Below are positions 1-9,457 of a stretch of DNA of 64,000 nucleotides, in pieces. The translations under genes were made by a program, and so were the position numbers. Location of the stretch: positions 18,917 through 82,916 of the forward strand of contig CAJWBQ010000022.1 of the NCBI GenBank assembly GCA_913020115.1, read 5' to 3'. The notes beneath the pieces are model-generated. The model was not told the DNA's origin. It was given only the letters and a program-made list of their open reading frames with translations, and made no database searches. Source of the DNA: an uncultured Cellvibrionales bacterium (GTDB taxonomy: Bacteria; Pseudomonadota; Gammaproteobacteria; Pseudomonadales; Cellvibrionaceae). Numbering within the stretch: position 1 is the first letter of the stretch; the number at the start of each line of letters is the position of its first letter.

Positions 1-2
1 GG

Positions 3-581
3 ATCATTTTGGCTCGAGGTGAAGCGCTCTTTGACGTGCAAAAAAATACCAGTAGACCATTTGTGGTGCGCGCAGGCGCCGGTGAAATCACTGCATTAGG
101 CACCATTTTCGATGTGAGAATTTACGGCAATGACTCAAATAGCGTAAGTGTGGCTTTGCTGGAAGGTAAGATTTCGGTTGAGAAGACCCTCCCTGACTTT
201 GCACAAAACCCGAATCTTCGTGAACCAACTATCTCTAAGAAACTGTTGTCCAGTGGCGAGAGTTTGATGTTCAGTGATAGCACTATGTCTGATGTGAAGA
301 AGATCGCAGAAATATCACAAACGGCTGCTTGGAAAGACGGTACGGTTTATTTTACTAACGCGCCATTGGCAGACATTGTGGCTGAAATAAACCGATATTC
401 TGTGCGAAAAATTGTGATTCAAGATAGTTCTCTAAAAGACGAACGCCTGAATGCTTACTTTAATTTGGACGATGGTTCATACGACTCGCTGTTGTTTGCC
501 TTGAGAGAAAATTTTGGCGTTAAATGGTACCTGCAATCGGGCACCACCGTGTTATATCGAGAGAAAAGCAGTAAAAAATAA
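3..581 (+). CDS. FecR-family anti-sigma factor, 5' end cut by window edge
   Basis: FecR-type proteins sit in the inner membrane, hold an ECF sigma factor and release it when a substrate-loaded TonB receptor signals across the periplasm. The reading frame is open from base 3, so the true start, the cytoplasmic sigma-binding part and the membrane segment lie before the window. What remains is the periplasmic part. The FecR core is visible in 'LARGEALFDV', 'PFVVRAG' and 'ALGTIFDVR'. The last ~80 residues ('PLADIVAEINRYS' onward) look like the STN-like C-terminal module of this family. The gene lies 36 bp before a TonB receptor that carries the matching STN signalling domain, the classic FecR-FecA order. 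A FecI-like sigma gene is expected just upstream. The family call is firm; the substrate is unknown. Confidence 0.9.
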   Translation: MILARGEALFDVQKNTSRPFVVRAGAGEITALGTIFDVRIYGNDSNSVSVALLEGKISVEKTLPDFAQNPNLREPTISKKLLSSGESLMFSDSTMSDVKKIAEISQTAAWKDGTVYFTNAPLADIVAEINRYSVRKIVIQDSSLKDERLNAYFNLDDGSYDSLLFALRENFGVKWYLQSGTTVLYREKSSKK

Positions 582-617
582 TAGCGCCGAAGAGTAGTTA
601 AAATTCAGGCACATAAA

Positions 618-3314
618 ATGACAACAAAAAACTGTATATATAAAGCCCTGTTGTGGGCCTTACTTATGCTCGTCGCCCTGCAGTTGGAGGCGAGCGAGCT
701 CGTGCCCAGCTCGGCGACTAGGCAGGGCGCTGCGCCGATACTTAATAAAATGACATTTAATATCGCCGCTCAATCTATGGATTCCGGCTTAAGAGAATAT
801 GCCAAGCACACCCGTAGGCAATTGTTTTTTCTGCCATCTCTAACCCAGGGGAAACGCTGTCAGAATCTCGAGGGTGCATACGACCCCGATCTAGCACTGG
901 ACAAATTACTATTGCATTCCGGTCTTATCGCTAAGCGTGATGACCGTGGCGGCATTACCATTGTGGCAGAGGTGTCGAGTGAAATTGAGTTTGACCCACT
1001 CGTTATAGAAGAGATCATTGTCAGGGCGCAAAAGCGCTTTCAAGATGCACAAAATATTGGTTTGTCTATTAATGTGTTTACCGCGCAAACCATAGAGCAA
1101 CTGGGCATCGGTGATACGGCGGCACTCGGCGCCAATGCCACCAGTGTGGTGACCTCGAACATCAATGGTAATACACAGCCTAGTATTTTTATTCGCGGTG
1201 TGGGCCTTAATGACACTCGTATTAATAATACCCCACCAGCGGGTCTCTATGTAGACGAAGTGTTTATGAGCTCGACTGCACTCATGGGCTTGCAAGTATT
1301 TGATGTTGAGCGGATCGAGATACTTAAAGGGCCTCAGGGCACGCTGTACGGTCGAAATACTACGGCAGGCACCGTCAGCTATTTTACCAATGACCCCACT
1401 AGAGATTTTGAAGCCCAGCTTAAATTGGGTATGGGTAACTACAATTCACGGACCCGTGAGGGAACAATAAGTGGTTCATTAAGTTCCAATCTACAGGGGC
1501 GTTTTGCATTTCAAGATGTTGAAAGGGGCGGGCATCAGCGGAATACCTTTTTGAACGAGCGTCATGGCGGCGTTGATACACAGTCGGCGCGAATAACAAT
1601 TGCTTGGCAGCCCACTAACTCGATGTTCGTCAATGCCAAGTTATTTGGCTCGAATAATAATTCTCAAGGTATGAATTTTGATGCAATCCCTACAGGGAAC
1701 CCCGAAATTATTAAGGGGCATGGCCCTAGCGAACTTGCTCGTTTGGCCTTGAATGGGCAGCAAAACGATATTCTCGACCCTGAAACCGTAAGCTGCGAAG
1801 CCGCGAAATTAGGCAAAGTTGATTTGGCTCGCATGCAGTGTACAGACTATCTTGGTCAGGCCGACACCGATGGCGACGCCTATAGCGGACGTTGGAATGT
1901 TAGGCCTGTTATCGACAATGAAACCCTAGGTTTTAGCACCTCGGTGGACTGGGTGTTTGATCGGGTACTGCTGTCATCTGTTACAGGGATGGTGAAATTG
2001 TCCCGCCAGCGCAATGAAGATCGAGATGGCAGCCCTAAACGTATGCTCGATTCTTTTTACGCCAACGACTTGCAGCAAGTCTCACAAGAATTCAGGTTGT
2101 CGTCTACCGCAGAAGAAAAACTCGCTTGGATCGTCGGAGCTCTCTATTCCAATGATCGCTATGACACCGTTGAGGCCTTTGATTTTAGTGACTCTCTGGG
2201 GCCCACCGTGGGTTCTCCTGATCGTTTCGTGCCGATCACGGAATATGTTCAAGAAACCGATACCACTGCAATTTTTACCCATCTAGAGTACGAGCTTGCG
2301 ACTCATCTTCGCGCTGTGTTGGGTTTGCGTTACACCTACGAGAAAAAATCTTTTACTGGCGGTAGCCGTGTTTTATTAGAAGTGGGTTCGCCTTTTGATG
2401 CTTTGGCCGCCGAACAGGGGCTCAGTGATGAATCTAGCAGTAATGGAGTATTGCCGCTGTTTGGAGCTGGAGGATGCGTTTACGATGGTACTCAGTTGTG
2501 CAATGAAATTTTTAGTGTGAGCGACGTATCTGGAAAAGTGGGCTTTGAATATTCAGGTTTAGAACAACAGTTAATTTACGGTAGTTTTAGTAAGGGGTTT
2601 AAGTCAGGAGGTATTAACGGTTCAATTGGCTTAGACCCTAAAGTTTATGAAATTGTCGAAGAAGAAATAATTTGGGCTTATGAGCTGGGTTACAAAAGCG
2701 ACCTTCTCAATAAATCTTTAAGGTTCAATAGTGCTTTATTTTTCTACGAATATAGCGGCCTACAATTCAAGCATAATGTGTCCTTCAATGCCGGTACCGG
2801 CCTCGGTTTTCCGTATACGGAGTTAACCAATTCGGGAGACGCGGCCGTAAGAGGAGGCGAGTTTGAGCTATGGTGGCGCCCACTAAAAGCCCTGGACATA
2901 CGCTTAGGTCTTAGCCTCATTGATTTTGACATTAAATCGAATGCCCCAGGTTTGGGGAGAACACAAACACACACGCCAAAAACCAGTGCAAATGCCAGTG
3001 TTCGCTACGAAATTCCCTTAAACTCGCGAGCAACTCTAGCCCTAAATATGGACCTGAGCTGGCAGGATGAGGTATTTCAGGATGCCCAAAATTCGCCAAT
3101 TTTGACTCAGAGTGCCTACGCCTTAGTGAATGGGAAATTGTCGTTGTCTGCTAAGAACTCAACTTGGAATATTTCTTTGTGGGGGAAAAATCTTGGCGAC
3201 GAAGAGTATTCGCTCTTTGGTTTTAATCTCTTAGGAGGTTCCTACAGTTTAGCGGCTGAAGTGCCAAGCATCGGTCGCACCTATGGTTTGGAGGCGAGTT
3301 ATCGCTTTCGTTAA
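618..3314 (+). CDS. TonB-dependent outer-membrane receptor with STN signalling domain (FecA-like)
   Basis: This 898-residue protein is an outer-membrane active transporter driven by TonB. Residues 1-26 look like a signal peptide ending near 'LQLEASE'. An STN domain follows at about residues 45-115 ('FNIAAQSMDSGLREYAKHT'). Next is a TonB-box-like stretch 'EEIIVRAQKR' and a plug domain with 'IFIRGVGLND' and 'VERIEILKGPQGTLYGRNT'. The rest is beta-barrel. The STN domain is what contacts FecR, and a FecR gene lies directly upstream, so the protein probably reports its own substrate and induces the cluster. The chain ends in 'YRFR' where most such barrels end in a bare aromatic residue. The Nramp-like transporter 44 bp downstream may be co-transcribed. 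Substrate cannot be read from the sequence; the plug/barrel type is the broad 'iron complex or other' receptor class. Confidence 0.93.
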   Translation: MTTKNCIYKALLWALLMLVALQLEASELVPSSATRQGAAPILNKMTFNIAAQSMDSGLREYAKHTRRQLFFLPSLTQGKRCQNLEGAYDPDLALDKLLLHSGLIAKRDDRGGITIVAEVSSEIEFDPLVIEEIIVRAQKRFQDAQNIGLSINVFTAQTIEQLGIGDTAALGANATSVVTSNINGNTQPSIFIRGVGLNDTRINNTPPAGLYVDEVFMSSTALMGLQVFDVERIEILKGPQGTLYGRNTTAGTVSYFTNDPTRDFEAQLKLGMGNYNSRTREGTISGSLSSNLQGRFAFQDVERGGHQRNTFLNERHGGVDTQSARITIAWQPTNSMFVNAKLFGSNNNSQGMNFDAIPTGNPEIIKGHGPSELARLALNGQQNDILDPETVSCEAAKLGKVDLARMQCTDYLGQADTDGDAYSGRWNVRPVIDNETLGFSTSVDWVFDRVLLSSVTGMVKLSRQRNEDRDGSPKRMLDSFYANDLQQVSQEFRLSSTAEEKLAWIVGALYSNDRYDTVEAFDFSDSLGPTVGSPDRFVPITEYVQETDTTAIFTHLEYELATHLRAVLGLRYTYEKKSFTGGSRVLLEVGSPFDALAAEQGLSDESSSNGVLPLFGAGGCVYDGTQLCNEIFSVSDVSGKVGFEYSGLEQQLIYGSFSKGFKSGGINGSIGLDPKVYEIVEEEIIWAYELGYKSDLLNKSLRFNSALFFYEYSGLQFKHNVSFNAGTGLGFPYTELTNSGDAAVRGGEFELWWRPLKALDIRLGLSLIDFDIKSNAPGLGRTQTHTPKTSANASVRYEIPLNSRATLALNMDLSWQDEVFQDAQNSPILTQSAYALVNGKLSLSAKNSTWNISLWGKNLGDEEYSLFGFNLLGGSYSLAAEVPSIGRTYGLEASYRFR

Positions 3315-3358
3315 GTTAGAAAAATAACTATAAAAATACAATATTAGGAGTAGATACA

Positions 3359-4684
3359 GTGCCATCAGGATTCGAACATGAAGCCCCTAGAGGCGACCAA
3401 ACCCAAGTTATTAACTTAGCTGAACGTCGTTCGTTTATGGAGGCCTTGGGGCCGGGTATTTTATTTGCTGCCACCTCCGTTGGTGTGTCGCACTTAGTGC
3501 AATCCACTCGTGCGGGAGCGGCCTTCGGTTTGGGGATGCTACTGATTATTGTGGCGGCTCACGTATTTAAATACAGTACTTTTCGTTCTGGCAGTCTCTA
3601 CGCTCGAATTTCAGGGAAGTCACTTTTGCACGCCTATCGACAACAAGGTCGCGGCCCACTGATGCTGCTAGGTTTGGTAATAATGGGCACCATGTCCATT
3701 ACCTTGGCGGGTGTTACCATTGTCGCAGCCGGGCTTGCTCAGGCTGTTATTTCCGATGCGCTGAGTTTGCCTCTAACTTCGCTGCTGGTCATGTTGTTGG
3801 CTGTGGCAATTGTTTGGAAAGGCAATTATCAATATCTAGAAAACACCGCTAAGTATATGGTGATTTTTTTGTCCTTGGTGACTGTACTGACTACCATTCT
3901 GGTGCTTCCTAATATTGAATTTTCGAATGCACGCTCCTGGGTGTTGGAGAGTTGGGACTTAAAAACCATTTTATTTGCCGTGGCACTCGCTGGGTGGATG
4001 CCCACCAGTCTAGATATGAGTATTGTTCAATCTCTGTGGACCGTAGAAAAAGAGAAACTTTCGCCTAGCAGGGGTGATTCAGCTCGCGAAGGCAGCTTGG
4101 ATTTTCAAATTGGTTATTGGGGAACCGCCTTGTTGGCGCTGTTTTTTTGCCTTATAGGAGCCGGTGTTATGCACAACAGCGGCGTAACTTTTTCCAATAA
4201 CGCCGCTAATTTTTCCTCGCAGATAATTTCGATGTATGCCTCAACTCTGGGTGATTGGAGTGCCCCACTTATCGCTTCAGCCGCCTTGGCAGTTATGTTT
4301 TCAACAGTGTTAACCGTTGTGGATGCTTACCCGAGGGTCGTGAGTGCACTGCTTGCAACGTTTAAGCAGGATTCAGATGAAGCCTTAGTTCGTGCGCCAG
4401 AGGGCTCTCGTCATTTCTATTTAGGCACAGTTTTTCTTCACGTGGTGCTGGCTTATTTCTTGATAGCCTATTGGGCCGATTCTTTTAAGGGCTTAATTGA
4501 TATGGCGGCAACCTTGGCTTTTGTGTCTGCACCCTTTATCGCCTTTTGTAATCATCGCGCTATGTGTTCTAAAGAAATTCCGCTACAGCAAAGACTTCAC
4601 GGCAAACAGTACAGCCTGAGTGTTCTGAGTATTTTGGTTCTACTGGTGTTTTCTATTTCCTGCCTATATGTAATGAATCTTTAA
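3359..4684 (+). CDS. Nramp-family-like membrane transporter lacking the DPGN metal motif
   Basis: This 441-residue, strongly hydrophobic protein with about eleven membrane segments has the Nramp fold signature 'GPGILFAATSVGVSHLVQST' in its first transmembrane helix. A GTG start is used, with AGGAG about ten bases before it. In true Nramp Mn/Fe transporters helix 1 carries DPGN and helix 6 carries MPH. Here the aligned positions read GVSH (residues 42-45) and MPT (214-216), so of the usual metal ligands only the helix-6 methionine is kept. It therefore belongs to a divergent Nramp-related branch and its substrate may not be Mn(II) or Fe(II). It sits between two TonB receptors, 44 bp after the first, which suggests it completes an import route, but a link to iron is not proven. 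Confidence 0.82.
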   Translation: MPSGFEHEAPRGDQTQVINLAERRSFMEALGPGILFAATSVGVSHLVQSTRAGAAFGLGMLLIIVAAHVFKYSTFRSGSLYARISGKSLLHAYRQQGRGPLMLLGLVIMGTMSITLAGVTIVAAGLAQAVISDALSLPLTSLLVMLLAVAIVWKGNYQYLENTAKYMVIFLSLVTVLTTILVLPNIEFSNARSWVLESWDLKTILFAVALAGWMPTSLDMSIVQSLWTVEKEKLSPSRGDSAREGSLDFQIGYWGTALLALFFCLIGAGVMHNSGVTFSNNAANFSSQIISMYASTLGDWSAPLIASAALAVMFSTVLTVVDAYPRVVSALLATFKQDSDEALVRAPEGSRHFYLGTVFLHVVLAYFLIAYWADSFKGLIDMAATLAFVSAPFIAFCNHRAMCSKEIPLQQRLHGKQYSLSVLSILVLLVFSISCLYVMNL

Positions 4685-4686
4685 AT

Positions 4687-4702
4687 GCCAAAATAATTTG
4701 GC
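4687..4702 (+). terminator. Small hairpin after the Nramp-like gene
   Basis: Directly after the stop codon lies GCCAAA-ATAA-TTTGGC, a perfect 6-bp stem with a 4-base loop, followed by GCGCGCTTTTGTTTTG. The T-rich run begins five bases after the stem, so it may be a weak intrinsic terminator. Confidence 0.35.
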
Positions 4703-4762
4703 GCGCTTTTGTTTTGTCTGCGTTGAATCAAAGGTAAGTGTGCAGTTTCTCTTGCCGAAAAT

Positions 4763-4791
4763 GGCTAGCCTATGGGTATTGTTTGCTAGCC
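4763..4791. promoter_or_regulatory. Inverted repeat upstream of second TonB receptor
   Basis: GGCTAGC (4763-4769) and its exact complement GCTAGCC (4785-4791) are separated by 15 bp. The repeat ends 33 bp before the chosen start of the TonB receptor, where an operator or a leader hairpin could act. No regulator is assigned. Confidence 0.3.
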
Positions 4792-4824
4792 TGAATGATT
4801 CTAAAAATAAAACAGAAGGGCGCA

Positions 4825-7161
4825 ATGATGATAAAACCAAATATTAAATTACTTAGTTTAAAAAGTTTATCGGCAGCCGTTAGTGCGATAATACTTTCTC
4901 CAGTGATGAGTAGCGCAACCGTACAGGCAGAAGGTTTTACCTTAGAAGAAGTTGTTGTTACCGCACGAAAAAGAGAAGAAAGCCTTCAAGATACGCCCAT
5001 TTCCGTGACCGCGGTGAGTGGCCAGCTGCTCAGTGAAATGGGTGTGGCTGATTTAACCGGTATAGCCAGTATCGCACCTAATGTTAGCTTTACTACAACG
5101 GGCACTGTGTCGGGGTCTACCTCTTCGGCCGTTGTTTACATTCGAGGAATTGGCCAGAACGATTACGTGCCGGTAGTGGATCCCGGAGTTGGAATCTATG
5201 TGGATGACGTCTACATGGGGCGAACTATTGGTTCTGTATTAGACCTAATGGACATTAAAAGTTTAGAAGTGGTACGAGGCCCTCAGGGTACCTTATTTGG
5301 TCGCAACAGTATTGGTGGCGCCATTTCTTTAACCACGAATGCACCTAGTAACGAGCTTGCAGGTTCTGTTCGTATTGTGGGGGGAGACGACAGTCGCCGT
5401 GAATTGTTTGCAAACGTCAACGTGCCAATATCAGACACCCTGCGTGCAAACGTCAATGTAATGAGCCGTCAACGCGACGGCACGGTAGAGCGAATTCTTG
5501 TTCCGGGTTCGGAAAAACTGGGTAATGATAATTCCCTCGGTGGCCGCGTGCGGGTGGAGTGGGACGCAAGTGATAAGCTGCTTGTTGCTCTGGCGGCCGA
5601 TTTTGTTCATGAGCGTGAGGAGTCGGCTCCTGAAGTGAATTTATTTGTGCGTGATGGCGCCTTATTGCCCGCGTCCTGGAATGGTTATGGAGCGTTGGCG
5701 GCCTTGTCGGTTACCTCCACCGCATCTAATTGTATTCAAGGTGATTCTTCCGTGGGCAGTGATTGTTATAACAACAGCTTAAATGAGGGCCCCTTTAAAA
5801 CTCGAGAAACGTCATTGTCACAGAACGATATCGATAGTTGGGGCGTTTCACTCTCATCTACCTACGATATCAATGATGGCTTAAGTGCGAAGCTCATCTT
5901 GGCCTATCGTGATATCGAGGCCTATTTTGCGCGTCAGGTTGACGGAACGGAATTTAACATTTTTGAAAATCGTGACGAATATCTTCACAATCAGTTCAGC
6001 GCCGATTTCCGTTTCAATGGTTCTTCAGATCAACTGGATTGGGTGGCGGGTGTCTTCTATTACACAGAAGAAGCTGACAACCAGTTGGATTTTACAGGTG
6101 CATTAGAGGGTACGGCTTATCCTGTACATGTGGGTGGCGTTGTTGAGAATGAAAACTATGCGATTTACGGCGAAGGTACTTACCATCTTAGTGAAGATTG
6201 GCATCTGACCGCTGGCTTGCGTTACACCGACGAAACCAAGCGAGTGAATCCCAATGCCTATCGCTATCCTGGCGGTGACATTGAAAATCCACCTGAACAC
6301 GGAGCGCCCGGTACCAGTGAGTTGTTTCCAGAGGGTTGGAATGAAATCGGCTTTAGTGAAAGTACCTATCGCTTGGTATTGGCCCATGATTTAAATGAAA
6401 ATACTACCGCTTACGGTTCTGTTTCTACAGGGTTTAAGTCCGGTGGTTTTGAGTGGCGTATTACCAATACCAACTTCCGCGACGACCCAAGCTTGAATGG
6501 TAACTTGCCGAGCTTTGACCCAGAGACCGTCACAAGTTATGAACTTGGTTTGAAAACCGAGCTCCCTGACGTAGGTCTTCGTTTCAATGCTTCCCTGTTC
6601 CACAGTGATTATGACGATATGATTGTTGCAGCCAACGCAGGGGGGATCGCCACATTCCAAACCAATGCTGCCGTAGCGGTGATTGACGGAGTAGAGCTTG
6701 AGCTAACTTGGGTGCCTATTCCGGAGCTATTGCTTAACCTAAATGTGGGCTACATCGACGCAGCATACGATGAATTAACACCGGGTGCCTTGGCGGCCGG
6801 CTTGTCTCTTGATGACGAGTTCGTCAATACGCCGGCTCGCACGGCCAGTTGGGGTGTGTCTTATATGTTCGCACTAAACGACGGTGCAAATATCACACCC
6901 CGTCTAGACGGTCATTACAAATCCCGCCAACATTTCGAAGCCAATAATAGCGATTATGTTTTTGACGATGGTCATACCGCTTGGAATGCCTCAGTTCGTT
7001 ATTCCGCAGCAGATGGTAACTGGAGTGTTTCAGGGGGAATTGAAAATCTGACAGATGAACTCTACCTAGTGGGTGGTGATTCTAATAGTGCCATTGGTTA
7101 TGAAAATGGTATCTATTCTCGACCTAGAAATGCCTACATTAACGCAGAGTATCAATTCTAA
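4825..7161 (+). CDS. TonB-dependent outer-membrane receptor
   Basis: I start this gene at ATG 4825, preceded by AGAAGG, and not at the upstream in-frame ATG 4795, which has no ribosome-binding site. The 778-residue product has a signal peptide ending near 'ATVQAEGF', a TonB box 'LEEVVVTARKR', a plug domain ('VYIRGIGQND', 'LEVVRGPQGTLFGRN') and a beta-barrel that ends in the standard terminal phenylalanine ('YINAEYQF'). There is no STN domain, so it transports but does not signal. Receptors with this plug style are very common in marine Gammaproteobacteria and Sphingomonads and are often tied to uptake of lipophilic or plant-derived organic molecules and not only to iron; that point is general knowledge. 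It faces a convergent molybdenum oxidoreductase gene. Confidence 0.93.
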   Translation: MMIKPNIKLLSLKSLSAAVSAIILSPVMSSATVQAEGFTLEEVVVTARKREESLQDTPISVTAVSGQLLSEMGVADLTGIASIAPNVSFTTTGTVSGSTSSAVVYIRGIGQNDYVPVVDPGVGIYVDDVYMGRTIGSVLDLMDIKSLEVVRGPQGTLFGRNSIGGAISLTTNAPSNELAGSVRIVGGDDSRRELFANVNVPISDTLRANVNVMSRQRDGTVERILVPGSEKLGNDNSLGGRVRVEWDASDKLLVALAADFVHEREESAPEVNLFVRDGALLPASWNGYGALAALSVTSTASNCIQGDSSVGSDCYNNSLNEGPFKTRETSLSQNDIDSWGVSLSSTYDINDGLSAKLILAYRDIEAYFARQVDGTEFNIFENRDEYLHNQFSADFRFNGSSDQLDWVAGVFYYTEEADNQLDFTGALEGTAYPVHVGGVVENENYAIYGEGTYHLSEDWHLTAGLRYTDETKRVNPNAYRYPGGDIENPPEHGAPGTSELFPEGWNEIGFSESTYRLVLAHDLNENTTAYGSVSTGFKSGGFEWRITNTNFRDDPSLNGNLPSFDPETVTSYELGLKTELPDVGLRFNASLFHSDYDDMIVAANAGGIATFQTNAAVAVIDGVELELTWVPIPELLLNLNVGYIDAAYDELTPGALAAGLSLDDEFVNTPARTASWGVSYMFALNDGANITPRLDGHYKSRQHFEANNSDYVFDDGHTAWNASVRYSAADGNWSVSGGIENLTDELYLVGGDSNSAIGYENGIYSRPRNAYINAEYQF

Positions 7162-7170
7162 AGCCGGTGA

Positions 7171-7199
7171 CGGGCTCGCTGAAATCTCCAGAGAGCCCG
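7171..7199. terminator. Hairpin between convergent genes
   Basis: CGGGCTC (7171-7177) pairs exactly with GAGCCCG (7193-7199) across a 15-base loop. It lies 9 bp after the TonB receptor stop and 57 bp from the 3' end of the convergent oxidoreductase gene, so it could stop transcription from the plus strand. The T-run after it is poor. Confidence 0.45.
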
Positions 7200-7255
7200 C
7201 CTACTTTGTTAAAAGGTTTATTTTTAATCGCTTATCTCTAAGATCTTGCCCGTTC

Positions 7256-9457
7256 CTATGTGAATTTATGTGTGCTAACAGGAAGCGAGCGAATGCGCTC
7301 TCCGGTAGCGGCAAAAATGGCATTGGTTAGGGCTGGAGCTGTGCCGGGTGTGCCGGGCTCTCCTGCGCCGCCCCAACTTTCGTGGCTGTTGATGATGAAG
7401 GTATCAATGACCGGCGCCGTGGCCATTCTCACCATGGGGTATGAATCGAAGTTCTGTTCCTTAACCTGCCCATTTTCAATGTTTATTTCACCGTACAGCG
7501 CCGCGGTAAGGCCGTAGATCACACCTGATTCCATTTGCGCTATGAGGCCATTGGGGGACACGGCAAAACCTGCATCAATGGCGACCACTACTCGGTCCAC
7601 GCTGACTACACCGTCGTTTACCGAAACTTCAACTACCTCCGCGACGATAGAGCCAAAAGATTCCTGAAGGGAAATACCACGCCCTTTACCTTCGGGTAAA
7701 GGTTCTTGCCAATTGGCTTTTTCGGCGGCCAAGTTTAAAACCTTGAGGTGTCTTGGGTGTGCGCTTAGTAAACCACGACGAAATTCGTAGGGGTCTTGTT
7801 GCGCTTCATGGGCTAGTTCGTCCACAAACGATTCGGTAAAAAATCCGTGTTGTGAGTGATCAACACTGCGCCAGGGCCCAAATGGAATGTGAGTTGGGCT
7901 GTTCACAAACGCGATGTCTTGGTGGTCGATTGCATAGGGAATGTAGGGTGCTTCTACAGGCTCGTGCTTGTCTACAAAAGTATTTTCCCATGCTGTGGGC
8001 AAGCCATTTTCACCCAAGGCGGCGCGGAAGTCTGAAGCGACGGCAGGGCGATAATGATCGTGGCCCATGTCTTCTTCTCGCGACCAAATTAGTTTTACTG
8101 CGTGGCCGGTTTTCTGAGAAATTCGCGCCGCTTGAATGGCAACGTCGGCGTTGGAGCGACGACCAAAGCCACCGCCCATAAAGAAATTGCTCACACTGAC
8201 ATTTTCAGAATCTATCTCCAGGGCTTCGGCCACAGAGTGTTTAAAACCAAGCGGGTTTTGGGTTCCGGTCCATATTTCACAGCGACCATTAGCCACGCGC
8301 GCTAAAGCATTCATCGGTTCCATACAGGCATGGGCCAAATACGGCACGCTGTATTGGCGCTCTACAATGCGACTGGCGCTTGCGAAGGCGGCCTCCGGGT
8401 TGCCTTGGGTTTTATCTTCCTCAGTTTTACCTTCGGCTCTCGCTTGCTTAATGTCATTTCTAAACTGCGAAAGAATGCCGTCACTGTTGCGCAAATCCTC
8501 TTGGGTGCTTGTCCACTGAATATCTGCAAGCGCGAGTGCCTGTTTAGCCTGCCAGTAACCTTGGGCGACCACTGCCACGGCATCGTCTAGGTTGACGATA
8601 TTACTGACGCCAGGCATAGCGAGAACCGCTTCGGCGTTAAAGCCTTTGACCGTTGCGCCAAATACGGGGGCGGCCTGCACCGTAGCAATTTTCATATCGG
8701 GTACCGAGGCATCAATACCAAATTGGGCGCTGCCATCGACTTTCGCAGGAATGTCAAAACGCGGCTTGTCTTTGCCCATGATTGTAAATTCTTCGGGCGT
8801 TTTTAAGCGGGGTGTCGAGGAGGGTGTTTTTTCTCCCGCGACGGCTGCAAATTCTGCGTAGGGGGCCGACTTGCCAGAGTTTTTGTGATGTATATAACCT
8901 AGGGCACTGCTGAGTTCGCCAAGTGGCACCTGCCACGCTTCTGCAGCTGATTCCAACAGTAGGGCCTTAGCTGCCGCTCCTGCCACTCGCATGCCGTAAA
9001 CGCCGGTGGTGCGAACACTGGCGCTGCCGCCGGTGATTTGTAGGTGCATGGCCTTGGTTGCTTGGAGGAATACACCGTCGACGGTGCCTACGAGTATCTT
9101 GGGGATATTGGCGTCGCCAAGTATGTAGCCTTTGGCCATTGAAAAGTTGGCATAAGCATCTTCAGCCGGTGCTTCAATGAATGACACATCATCCCAGTTA
9201 GCATCCAGCTCGTCAGCCAGCATTTGCGAAAGTGCTGTTTGCGCGCCTTGTCCCATTTCAGAGTGCGGCACTATTGCAGTGACTTTATTGTCTAGGCCAA
9301 TTTTGATCCATGCAGTTACTAGGGAATCATTTTTGCCTTTTACATATTTTGCTACTTTGCTGGCTTGGTCGCCCGGCCGAATGGCGACACCTACTACCAG
9401 AGCCGCGCCACCCACAACACCGGCGGTAATAAAACCGCGTCGAGTCCACTTACCCAT
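7256..9457 (-). CDS. Molybdopterin-binding large subunit, IorB/aldehyde-oxidase-type, Tat-exported
   Basis: The xanthine-oxidase-family large subunit binds the molybdenum cofactor and hydroxylates N-heterocycles or oxidises aldehydes. The start at 9457 is supported by GGAGG seven bases ahead and by an 8-bp overlap with the Fe-S subunit gene. The N-terminus '[14 protein letters not shown]' is a Tat signal, so the enzyme should act in the periplasm after folding in the cytoplasm. Residues near the C-terminus include '[10 protein letters not shown]', which holds the catalytic glutamate of this family; 'GGGFGRRS' and '[14 protein letters not shown]' are cofactor-pocket motifs typical of the isoquinoline 1-oxidoreductase beta type. 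At 733 residues it is full length. There is no FAD subunit gene, as in Ior-type enzymes that pass electrons to a cytochrome or other periplasmic acceptor. An aldehyde is a plausible substrate given the carotenoid-type oxygenase nearby, but this is inferred. Confidence 0.9.
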   Translation of the reverse strand: MGKWTRRGFITAGVVGGAALVVGVAIRPGDQASKVAKYVKGKNDSLVTAWIKIGLDNKVTAIVPHSEMGQGAQTALSQMLADELDANWDDVSFIEAPAEDAYANFSMAKGYILGDANIPKILVGTVDGVFLQATKAMHLQITGGSASVRTTGVYGMRVAGAAAKALLLESAAEAWQVPLGELSSALGYIHHKNSGKSAPYAEFAAVAGEKTPSSTPRLKTPEEFTIMGKDKPRFDIPAKVDGSAQFGIDASVPDMKIATVQAAPVFGATVKGFNAEAVLAMPGVSNIVNLDDAVAVVAQGYWQAKQALALADIQWTSTQEDLRNSDGILSQFRNDIKQARAEGKTEEDKTQGNPEAAFASASRIVERQYSVPYLAHACMEPMNALARVANGRCEIWTGTQNPLGFKHSVAEALEIDSENVSVSNFFMGGGFGRRSNADVAIQAARISQKTGHAVKLIWSREEDMGHDHYRPAVASDFRAALGENGLPTAWENTFVDKHEPVEAPYIPYAIDHQDIAFVNSPTHIPFGPWRSVDHSQHGFFTESFVDELAHEAQQDPYEFRRGLLSAHPRHLKVLNLAAEKANWQEPLPEGKGRGISLQESFGSIVAEVVEVSVNDGVVSVDRVVVAIDAGFAVSPNGLIAQMESGVIYGLTAALYGEINIENGQVKEQNFDSYPMVRMATAPVIDTFIINSHESWGGAGEPGTPGTAPALTNAIFAATGERIRSLPVSTHKFT

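Noticed and set aside
909..1295. Open frame opposite the STN-type TonB receptor
   Set aside because: It is a frame shadow of a gene with a full family match; no ribosome site or recognisable domain.
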